From positions 1 through 14,663 of the forward strand of contig CAZLCC010000001.1 of assembly GCA_964558365.1 (NCBI GenBank): DNA of 14,663 nt. Reading direction: 5' to 3'. Shown piece by piece: positions 1 to 6,153 of this stretch. The translations under genes were made by a program, and so were the position numbers. The notes under the pieces are model-generated. The model did not search any database. It was not told the DNA's origin and worked only from the letters and a program-made list of their open reading frames with translations. Numbering within the stretch: the first letter of the stretch is position 1; every line of letters begins with the position of its first letter. The DNA is from CAZLCC01 sp964558365. GTDB taxonomy: Bacteria; Patescibacteriota; Saccharimonadia; Saccharimonadales; Saccharimonadaceae.

Positions 1-669
1 GTGCCAAACAGCGTTATTTCAAGCGAACTTGAAAAAGCCGGCTACGCCCCAGATGGCAAGAGCCAACTGTTTGATGGCCGTACTGGTGAAGCCTTTGAAG
101 AGCGAACCACTGTAGGTGTGATGCACATTATCAAGCTTCACCACATGGTTTCAGACAAGATTCACGCGCGATCGATCGGACCATACACGATGGTTACCCA
201 ACAGCCGCTTGGTGGTAAAGCGCAAAACGGTGGTCAGCGATTTGGAGAAATGGAAGTATGGGCGCTCGAAGCATATGGCGCGGCAGCAACGCTTCAAGAA
301 ATGCTTACTATTAAGTCTGACGATGTATTTGGTCGCGCGAAAGCATATGAGTCAATCATTAAAGATGAAGCAATCACTGGTCCAAAGGTTCCAGAAAGCT
401 TTAACGTTTTGATTAAGGAACTACAGGGACTTGGACTTCGTGTTGATCTTTTAGACAACGGTGAAGAAGAAGTAATTGATGCTGAAGAAATTCTTGAAGA
501 AAGCGTGGCACAATCGGCAGATGCACCCGCACCAACTCCAAGTGACGATACGCCACTCGATGTAACCGTAGCGGATGAAGTTGATGAATATGGAGATATT
601 GATCTTGGCGATGGCGTTACTATTCAGGACGCAGAAGATATTGAAGAAGCAAGTAAGGAGGCAAAATAA
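1..669 (+). CDS. rpoB: RNA polymerase beta subunit, C-terminal part (5' end outside window)
   Basis: This is the last 222 residues of RpoB, the beta subunit of DNA-dependent RNA polymerase. The reading frame is open from base 1, and the GTG at position 1 is an internal valine, since a full RpoB is over 1,000 residues. Residues 24-31 (DGRTGEAF), 45-58 (KLHHMVSDKIHARS), 67-85 (QQPLGG through the RFGEMEVWALEAYGA region) and 104-112 (IKSDDVFGR) match the highly conserved C-terminal clamp and switch region, which packs against beta'. The family core ends near residue 151 (LRVDLL). About 70 further residues form an acidic Asp/Glu-rich tail with a short Pro/Ala linker. The stop TAA shares a base with the rpoC ATG, so the two subunits are translationally coupled. 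Identification is certain; the tail's role is unknown. Confidence 0.98.
   Translation: MPNSVISSELEKAGYAPDGKSQLFDGRTGEAFEERTTVGVMHIIKLHHMVSDKIHARSIGPYTMVTQQPLGGKAQNGGQRFGEMEVWALEAYGAAATLQEMLTIKSDDVFGRAKAYESIIKDEAITGPKVPESFNVLIKELQGLGLRVDLLDNGEEEVIDAEEILEESVAQSADAPAPTPSDDTPLDVTVADEVDEYGDIDLGDGVTIQDAEDIEEASKEAK
655..661 (+). promoter_or_regulatory. Shine-Dalgarno site of rpoC
   Basis: AAGGAGG lies inside the last codons of rpoB, 7 nt before the rpoC ATG. It is a near-perfect match to the anti-SD and fixes the rpoC start. It also shows that this organism uses canonical SD initiation. Confidence 0.85.
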
Positions 670-3600
670 TGAATCGTTTCCTCGCAAACCCAAGCATTGC
701 TGATTTTGATGCAGTACGACTTGCTGTGGCAAGTCCAGATGACATCATGAAGTGGAGTCATGGGGAAGTTACAAAACCAGAAACAATTAACTACCGAACA
801 CAAAAACCAGAACGAGACGGTTTGTTCTGTGAACGAATTTTTGGTCCGGTAAAAGATATCAACCCACACGATGCGAAACTAAAAGGTGTTCGTAGTCGCG
901 AAGCTGCTGTTGATAAAAACGGCGAGCTTGTGACTCGAAGCATTGTTCGACGCGAACGTATGGGGCACATTAATCTTGCGGCGCCAGTTGCGCATATTTG
1001 GTTTATGCGCGGTACGCCAAGTGCAATGGCATTGCTGCTTGGCATGACTGTGCGAAATTTAGAGCGCATTGCATATTTTGCAAGCTACGTTATCTTGGAT
1101 GTTGACACTGAAAAGCGTGATCAATTCTTGGCAGATGCCGAGGCAGAACTTGACGCAGGTCGAGCTGCAATTAAGATTCGCTATGAAAAAGCTGCAGAAG
1201 AAGAAAAAGCAGACGTTAAGAAACTTGCAGCTGAGCAGTCTAAAGAAATTGAAGAACTTGAAGAAGCGTTTATTCAAAAGAAAACGCAACTTGAAGGACT
1301 CTCAAAGTGTGCGCTTTTAAGCGAGACTGACTACCGTGATTTGCCTGACGAATATGCGGATATCATTAAAGTCGGCATGGGCGGAGAATCTTTAAAGAAG
1401 CTTCTTGATGAGATTGATCTTACAAAGCTTATTAAAGAGCTTGAAGAAGAAGCTGAAGGCGCAAAAGGTCAACGTAAGAAGAAAATTCTAAAGCGCTTAA
1501 AGATACTTGAAGGAATGAGCCGTGCGGACATTAAGCCATCAAGCATGTGTGTTTCTGTGTTGCCAGTTATTCCACCAGACCTACGTCCAATGGTGCAGCT
1601 TACTGGCGGTCGTTTTGCAACATCAGACCTTAACGATCTCTATCGCCGGGTGATCAACCGAAACAATCGATTAAAGAAATTAATTGATCTTAACGCTCCT
1701 GAAGTTATTCGTCGAAACGAAATGAGAATGCTACAAGAGTCAGTTGATGCACTTATTGATAACGCTGCCGCTCGTGGTGGTCGCGCAGTAAGCGCAACTG
1801 GTGGTCGCCGACGACTTAAGTCAATTTCTGACATGCTAAAAGGTAAGCAAGGTCGTTTCCGCCAAAACTTGCTTGGTAAGCGTGTTGATTATTCTGGTCG
1901 TTCAGTTATTGTTGCTGGTCCAGAGCTTAAGATTCACCAGTGTGGTTTGCCGAAGCAAATGGCTCTAGAATTGTTTAAGCCATTCGTTATTTCTTATCTA
2001 CTTCGCAACGAACATGCACATAACATTCGCTCAGCAACTCGACTTATCGAATCTGGCGCAACAGTTGTGTGGGACGCACTCGACGAAGTGATTAAAGGTA
2101 AATACGTGCTTCTTAACCGTGCACCGAGTCTTCACCGTTTGAGTATTCAGTCATTCCAGCCAAAACTCATTGAAGGTAAAGCTATTCAGCTGCACCCACT
2201 TGTTTGTAAAGGCTTTAACGCCGACTTTGACGGTGACCAAATGGCAGTTCACTTGCCGCTTTCTGCGGAAGCGCAAAAAGAAGCTCGTGAGCTAATGAGC
2301 ACAACAAACAACTTGCTTAAGCCAGCTGACGGAACGCCAATCCTAAACATTAGCCAGGACATTGTGCTTGGTTGTTATTACCTAACATATCCAAAACCAT
2401 CAGCACAAACAAAAGAGGTAAAACCATTTAGCTCGGTTGCTGAAGCGGTAATGGCATATGAAAAAGGTGTTATTCAACTGCAGACTCCAATTCGTGTATT
2501 CGCGAAAGACGAAGAGCGCAACACGACACTTGGGCGAGTATTCTTTAACGAGGCACTTCCTAAAGAATTGCCATATGTTGAAGAAGTAATTGGTAAAAAA
2601 GCACTCAATAAGGTATTGGCTCAGGTATTTAATACCTACGGCTCAGAACTGACTGCAAAAGTTGCAGACGATATTAAAGAGCTTGCTCTTGAATATGCAA
2701 CAGCAGCAGCTGTTTCAACCGGTATGGCAGATTACTTTGATGTTGATGAAGTTGCAGACATGATTTCCGAAGGTGAAAAACAAGCTGCAGCTATTTCAGA
2801 TCAATATGAGCAAGGTCTTATTACCGATGAGGAACGCTATAACCTAACCGTTCAGGCGTGGCGAAATGTCGACAAGAGTGTATCTGACCTCTTGCAGAAA
2901 CGCCTAGAAAAGTCTGACACTAGCGTGAGTGTTATGGTTAACTCTGGTGCTCGTGGTGATATTTCAAACGTGAAGCTTGCAACAGCTATGATTGGAATCA
3001 TGGTTGACGCAACTGGTCGAGAGATTGAGCTTCCAATTCGATCAAGCTACAAAAAAGGCTTAAGCCAACTTGAAGCGTTCATTGCTACTCGTGGTACTCG
3101 AAAAGGTTTGATCGATACAGCTCTAAAAACTGCCGACTCCGGTTATCTAACTCGTCGTCTTGTAGACGTGAGTCAAGATGTCTTTACTGTAGATGAAGCA
3201 GCAGAAGATGATGGCTTTGCTATCTATCGCGATGAGACTGATGAAACAATGATTGAATTTGGCAACCGCCTTTATAGCCGTTATGCAGCTGAAGATATAA
3301 AGGGTCATGTTAAAAAGGGCGAACTCATTACTCGCGCTATTGCAGATGCAATTGAAGCTGACGACTCAATAAAAAGCGTTAAAATCTATAGCATTCTAAG
3401 CTCAAATAACTTGCGTGGTATTCCACGAGAAAGCTATGGGCTTGATATGGCAACAGGCAAGCTTATTGCAAACGCAGAGCCGGTTGGTGTAATTGCAGCA
3501 CAATCTGTTGGTGAGCCTGGCACGCAGCTAACGCTTAGAACCTTCCACCTTTCTGGTGTTGCTGGCGACGATATTACGCAAGGTCTTCCTCGTGTTGATG

Positions 3601-4466
3601 AGTTGTTTGAAGCGCGAACGCCAAAAGGCCAGGCGTTCATTAGCGAAATTAGCGGAACAGTGCAAGTTTGGGAAGATAACAATCAATATATTGTTCAAGT
3701 TACTCCTGAAAAAGGTCAAAGCAAGAAGCTGAAACTCGATGGCCGCAAAGCTCAGGTGAAAAGCGGCACAGAAGTGCTTGCAGGCGATGTGCTTGCTGCA
3801 GATAAAAAGGACGAACGTCCGCTAACTGCGCCATTCGACGGAGTTGTTGAGGTAACAAAAGAGCAGATCGTTATTTCTACAAACAACCAAACGCCAGTTC
3901 GTTATGAAATTCCTGGCATCAAGCAGCTTACAGTCGCCGATGGCGACAAAGTTGAGGCAGGTGATCGCTTGAGCAATGGCTCAATTAACCTTCATGATCT
4001 AATGAATCTAAAGGGTGTTGAGGCAACGCAGCGATATATGATCAACGAAGTACTTCGCATTTATGCATCGCAAGGTCAAAATATTGCAGATAAGCACCTT
4101 GAGATCATTGTGCGCCAGATGTTTAGCCGTGTTCAGATTGAAGATCCAGGCGATTCTCCATTCGTAACAGGCGATATCGTAAGTAAAGTTGCTGTGGTTG
4201 AAGCAAATAGCAATCTTGTAAAAGAAGGCAAAGAGCCAGCACAATATACGCAATTGCTACTTGGTATCACGAAAGTTTCTATTTGGAGCGACAGCTTCCT
4301 TTCAGCTGCATCATTCCAAGATACAACTCGCGTGCTTATTAATGCTGCAACAACTGGTCGTGTTGATAATCTCTACGGGCTCAAAGAGAACGTTATCATC
4401 GGTCGCAAGATTCCAGTTGGAACTGGTGCGCGTGATATTGAGAGCGAAGAGCTTGACGCTGAGTAA
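669..4466 (+). CDS. rpoC: RNA polymerase beta' subunit
   Basis: RpoC carries the catalytic Mg2+ site and most of the clamp of RNA polymerase. The protein is 1,265 residues (B. subtilis ~1,200, E. coli ~1,400). Visible landmarks are RRERMGHI at 94-101, GRFATSDLNDLYRRVINRNN at 314-333, the catalytic NADFDGD at 517-523, a bridge-helix segment around 805-835 (TADSGYLTRRLVD) and the trigger-loop start TLRTFH at 955-960. Two normally invariant features are changed. The four N-terminal zinc-ribbon cysteines are P66, D68, V81 and N84, and the second zinc site reads A845, S912, P919 and S922. Residues ~147-213 form an inserted Lys/Glu-rich coiled coil at the site where actinobacterial beta' also carries one. 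The gene overlaps rpoB by one base and ends just before a strong terminator. Confidence 0.99.
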   Translation: MNRFLANPSIADFDAVRLAVASPDDIMKWSHGEVTKPETINYRTQKPERDGLFCERIFGPVKDINPHDAKLKGVRSREAAVDKNGELVTRSIVRRERMGHINLAAPVAHIWFMRGTPSAMALLLGMTVRNLERIAYFASYVILDVDTEKRDQFLADAEAELDAGRAAIKIRYEKAAEEEKADVKKLAAEQSKEIEELEEAFIQKKTQLEGLSKCALLSETDYRDLPDEYADIIKVGMGGESLKKLLDEIDLTKLIKELEEEAEGAKGQRKKKILKRLKILEGMSRADIKPSSMCVSVLPVIPPDLRPMVQLTGGRFATSDLNDLYRRVINRNNRLKKLIDLNAPEVIRRNEMRMLQESVDALIDNAAARGGRAVSATGGRRRLKSISDMLKGKQGRFRQNLLGKRVDYSGRSVIVAGPELKIHQCGLPKQMALELFKPFVISYLLRNEHAHNIRSATRLIESGATVVWDALDEVIKGKYVLLNRAPSLHRLSIQSFQPKLIEGKAIQLHPLVCKGFNADFDGDQMAVHLPLSAEAQKEARELMSTTNNLLKPADGTPILNISQDIVLGCYYLTYPKPSAQTKEVKPFSSVAEAVMAYEKGVIQLQTPIRVFAKDEERNTTLGRVFFNEALPKELPYVEEVIGKKALNKVLAQVFNTYGSELTAKVADDIKELALEYATAAAVSTGMADYFDVDEVADMISEGEKQAAAISDQYEQGLITDEERYNLTVQAWRNVDKSVSDLLQKRLEKSDTSVSVMVNSGARGDISNVKLATAMIGIMVDATGREIELPIRSSYKKGLSQLEAFIATRGTRKGLIDTALKTADSGYLTRRLVDVSQDVFTVDEAAEDDGFAIYRDETDETMIEFGNRLYSRYAAEDIKGHVKKGELITRAIADAIEADDSIKSVKIYSILSSNNLRGIPRESYGLDMATGKLIANAEPVGVIAAQSVGEPGTQLTLRTFHLSGVAGDDITQGLPRVDELFEARTPKGQAFISEISGTVQVWEDNNQYIVQVTPEKGQSKKLKLDGRKAQVKSGTEVLAGDVLAADKKDERPLTAPFDGVVEVTKEQIVISTNNQTPVRYEIPGIKQLTVADGDKVEAGDRLSNGSINLHDLMNLKGVEATQRYMINEVLRIYASQGQNIADKHLEIIVRQMFSRVQIEDPGDSPFVTGDIVSKVAVVEANSNLVKEGKEPAQYTQLLLGITKVSIWSDSFLSAASFQDTTRVLINAATTGRVDNLYGLKENVIIGRKIPVGTGARDIESEELDAE

Positions 4467-4492
4467 TCTAAGCGGCTTGCGCTAAGGCGATG

Positions 4493-4523
4493 AAAAACCT
4501 CCGAGTTAATTCGGAGGTTTTTT
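4493..4523 (+). terminator. Intrinsic terminator after rpoBC
   Basis: A perfect 12-bp inverted repeat (arms 4493-4504 and 4511-4522) has a 6-nt loop GTTAAT, a GC-rich core CCTCCGA/TCGGAGG and a run of six T at 4518-4523. The A-run on the left arm makes it potentially active on the minus strand too, toward rpoC. Confidence 0.93.
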
Positions 4524-4538
4524 GCTAACAAATAAAAT

Positions 4539-4568
4539 AGCTGGGAGTGAAAATTCACTCAACCAGCT
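4539..4568 (-). terminator. Terminator-like hairpin for the minus-strand membrane gene
   Basis: AGCTGG at 4539-4544 pairs with CCAGCT at 4563-4568, and GAGTGA at 4545-4550 with TCACTC at 4555-4560. The loop is AAAT and there is a two-base bulge at 4561-4562. On the minus strand the hairpin is followed by T-rich sequence (ATTTTATTTGTT); on the plus strand no T-run follows. It therefore most likely ends the transcript of the gene at 4635-5024. Confidence 0.7.
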
Positions 4569-4594
4569 TATTCAAGAATCGTATTCTATATGAT

Positions 4595-4621
4595 CCCTCT
4601 CGATCATCGATGCCGAGAGGG
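4595..4621 (-). other. Hairpin just downstream of the minus-strand gene
   Basis: CCCTCTCG at 4595-4602 and CGAGAGGG at 4614-4621 form an 8-bp perfect stem, 13 nt past the stop codon on the minus strand. There is no T-run, so it may be an mRNA 3'-end stabilising structure upstream of the hairpin at 4539-4568 rather than a terminator itself. Confidence 0.5.
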
Positions 4622-4634
4622 GTGAAACTATCTT

Positions 4635-5024
4635 TTAGTGGGCCACTGCTCTCAAAAGCAAATTCTTTGCATAATTTACAGCGACAAAGAATACAACAAA
4701 GCCGATGATTATCGGGCAAAAAACTGCTAGGAGAGCCACGACAAACAGCATAGGTACATCTTTAATGCCCACTGATTGCTCTACTTGCTCATCGTTTAGA
4801 GTTATCGGATAATCATCTTCGAAAGGATCGTCCGACAAGTCGTTGACGACTATCCAGGCGATTGCCATGAAAGCTGCTGTTGCGCAGCTGGCGTATATTG
4901 CGCCGACGAAAAGCCAGTCCTGGAGACCGGTGAGCAGGTATATGATATAACCACACCCAATACCGATCCCCAAAGCGAAGCCTGTAATGAGAAACACATC
5001 AAGATTCTTGCGAATAGAGGACAT
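4635..5024 (-). CDS. Small membrane protein of unknown function, three predicted TM helices
   Basis: I do not recognise a family for this 129-residue protein. I chose the ATG at 5024 because it follows GGGAGGAG with 4-nt spacing; the frame is open further upstream (to 5219), but that stretch lacks an SD and holds the promoter region. Hydrophobic helices are visible at about residues 10-32, 37-61 and 92-120. Between the second and third is a polar acidic segment around residues 62-90, starting NDLSDDPFEDDY. The gene lies antisense between rpoBC and rpsL, has its own promoter candidate (5072-5099) and its own downstream hairpins, and so is an independent unit. The clean SD and hydropathy pattern support a real gene. 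Its function cannot be inferred from its neighbours. Confidence 0.8.
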   Translation of the reverse strand: MSSIRKNLDVFLITGFALGIGIGCGYIIYLLTGLQDWLFVGAIYASCATAAFMAIAWIVVNDLSDDPFEDDYPITLNDEQVEQSVGIKDVPMLFVVALLAVFCPIIIGFVVFFVAVNYAKNLLLRAVAH

Positions 5025-5071
5025 TTTCTCCTCCCAGAGAAGTTGATTGTAAGGTACGATTCTTATCCATA

Positions 5072-5099
5072 ATAATACAACTAAAACATAAAAAAGCAA
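5072..5099 (-). promoter_or_regulatory. Promoter candidate for the minus-strand membrane gene
   Basis: Read on the minus strand, TTGCTT (5099-5094), a 16-nt spacer and TATTAT (5077-5072) resemble a sigma-70-type promoter. The predicted start is near 5065, giving a ~40-nt leader. It lies back-to-back with the str promoter, and the two -35 boxes are 16 bp apart. Confidence 0.55.
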
Positions 5100-5115
5100 A
5101 TTAAAGACAATTCTG

Positions 5116-5144
5116 TTGCTGCTATGAGTATTTTTTGCTATAAT
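5116..5144 (+). promoter_or_regulatory. Promoter candidate for rpsL-rpsG-fusA (extended -10)
   Basis: TTGCTG (5116-5121), a 17-nt spacer and a perfect TATAAT (5139-5144) preceded by TGC form an extended -10 promoter. The predicted start is near 5151, giving a leader of ~107 nt before rpsL. Confidence 0.75.
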
Positions 5145-5150
5145 AACAGG

Positions 5151-5257
5151 GAGTTTCCGCTTTGTGTGCAGCAACATGCAAAGACGAGGATGACTGCTTA
5201 TTGCTGAAAGCAGCGTCAAGAAATATTTAATAAATGAAAAGGGAGAATTCTTTTCTC
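5151..5257 (+). other. 5' leader of the rpsL-rpsG-fusA mRNA
   Basis: The leader contains competing pairings: CTGCTT (5194-5199) with AAGCAG (5208-5213), and CAGCAA (5169-5174) with TTGCTG (5201-5206). Next to the start codon, GAAAAG (5236-5241) can pair with CTTTTC (5250-5255), or GAGAA (5243-5247) with TTCTC (5253-5257). Either of these last two would occlude the GGGAG ribosome site. An autoregulatory role by analogy with other ribosomal-protein operons is inference only. Confidence 0.4.
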
Positions 5258-5671
5258 ATGCCAACAATTAATCAATTAGTTCGTAAGCCTCGAAAGACAG
5301 CTGCGAAAAAGAGTAAAAGCCCAGCACTCGGGCGAATTAGTAACTCTCTAAAAAGTCGCTATTTTGATCAAAAATCGCCACTAAAGCGCGGTGTTTGTAT
5401 TAAAGTAACAACCAAAACACCAAAGAAGCCAAACTCTGCCCTTCGAAAAGTTGCTCGTGTGCGACTTTCAAATGGTCATGAAGTATGGGCATATATTGGT
5501 GGTGAAGGGCATAACCTTCAAGAGCACGCAGCTGTGCTTGTTCGCGGTGGTCGAGTGCCGGATCTTCCTGGTGTACGTTATCATATTGTGCGTGGATCTT
5601 TGGATCTTCAGGGTGTGCAAGGTCGTAAGCGTGGGCGTTCTAAATATGGAACCAAAAAGGAGAGCAAGTAA
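5258..5671 (+). CDS. rpsL: 30S ribosomal protein S12
   Basis: S12 lies at the decoding centre of the small subunit and helps set translational accuracy. The start MPTINQLVRK is the family N-terminus, so I chose the ATG at 5258 over the in-frame ATG at 5234, which would add eight residues and has no SD. The SD is GGGAG at 5241-5245 with a long 12-nt spacing. The length of 137 residues matches the longer Firmicutes type. Conserved blocks are TPKKPNSALRK (54-64) and GGEGHNLQEH (81-90), followed by GGRVPDLPGVRYHIVRG (97-113). The loop lysine normally found in RVKDLPG (E. coli K88) is proline 101; the adjacent D102, a known methylthiolation site in E. coli, is kept, as is K56 (E. coli K43). It overlaps rpsG by one base. 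Confidence 0.98.
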   Translation: MPTINQLVRKPRKTAAKKSKSPALGRISNSLKSRYFDQKSPLKRGVCIKVTTKTPKKPNSALRKVARVRLSNGHEVWAYIGGEGHNLQEHAAVLVRGGRVPDLPGVRYHIVRGSLDLQGVQGRKRGRSKYGTKKESK

Positions 5672-6150
5672 TGCCACGTAAAGTAACGAAAAAACTACAG
5701 CGAAAACTAAATCCTGACCGCAAATATAACAGCGTATTGGTACAACGATTGATAAATAAAAGTATGCTTGATGGCAAGAAGATGCTTTCAGAGCGACAGG
5801 TCTATAGCGCTCTTGAAATTGCGGCTAAAAAGTTAAAAAGTGAAGATCCACTAGAAGTTTTTGAAACAGCGCTTAAGAATATTTCACCAAATTTTGAGGT
5901 GAAAAGCCGACGTGTTGGTGGTGCAAACTATCAAATTCCATTTCCAATTCAGGGCCATCGCCAGCATCACTTTGCGTTTAGTTGGCTTGTGCAGTCTGCT
6001 CGTGCACGTAGCGGCATGCCGTATAACCAGCGGCTCGCAGCGGAAATTGTTGACGCACACAACCAAGCTGGCGCAGCATTCAAGAAAAAAGAAGATACAC
6101 ATAAGATGGCAGAAGCCAACCGTGCGTTTGCACACTTTGCAAGGGGATAA
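5671..6150 (+). CDS. rpsG: 30S ribosomal protein S7
   Basis: S7 nucleates assembly of the 3' major domain of 16S rRNA and sits at the mRNA exit side of the E site. The protein has 159 residues, close to the usual 156. It begins MPRK and shows NSVLVQRLINKSMLDGKK (20-37), EVFETALKNI (62-71), the hallmark RRVGGANYQIP (80-90) and a C-terminal KKEDTHKMAEANRAFAHF. The segment after PIQ reads GHRQHH, where most bacteria have an Arg-Pro-Glu-Arg-Arg-like stretch. SD AAGGAG (5657-5662) lies 8 nt before the ATG and inside rpsL, and the TAATG junction with rpsL implies translational coupling. Confidence 0.98.
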   Translation: MPRKVTKKLQRKLNPDRKYNSVLVQRLINKSMLDGKKMLSERQVYSALEIAAKKLKSEDPLEVFETALKNISPNFEVKSRRVGGANYQIPFPIQGHRQHHFAFSWLVQSARARSGMPYNQRLAAEIVDAHNQAGAAFKKKEDTHKMAEANRAFAHFARG

Positions 6151-6153
6151 TAA

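Noticed and set aside
1069..1320. Lys-rich open frame on the plus strand within rpoC
   Set aside because: It is a frame shadow of the coiled-coil insert of beta', with low-complexity AAG-type codons in another phase and no SD.
5025..5219. N-terminal extension of the minus-strand membrane gene
   Set aside because: The extra 65 codons have no SD and overlap both divergent promoters, while the ATG at 5024 has a strong GGGAGGAG site.
5234..5257. Upstream in-frame ATG adding eight residues to S12
   Set aside because: It lies before the ribosome site, has no SD of its own, and the family N-terminus MPTINQL starts at 5258.
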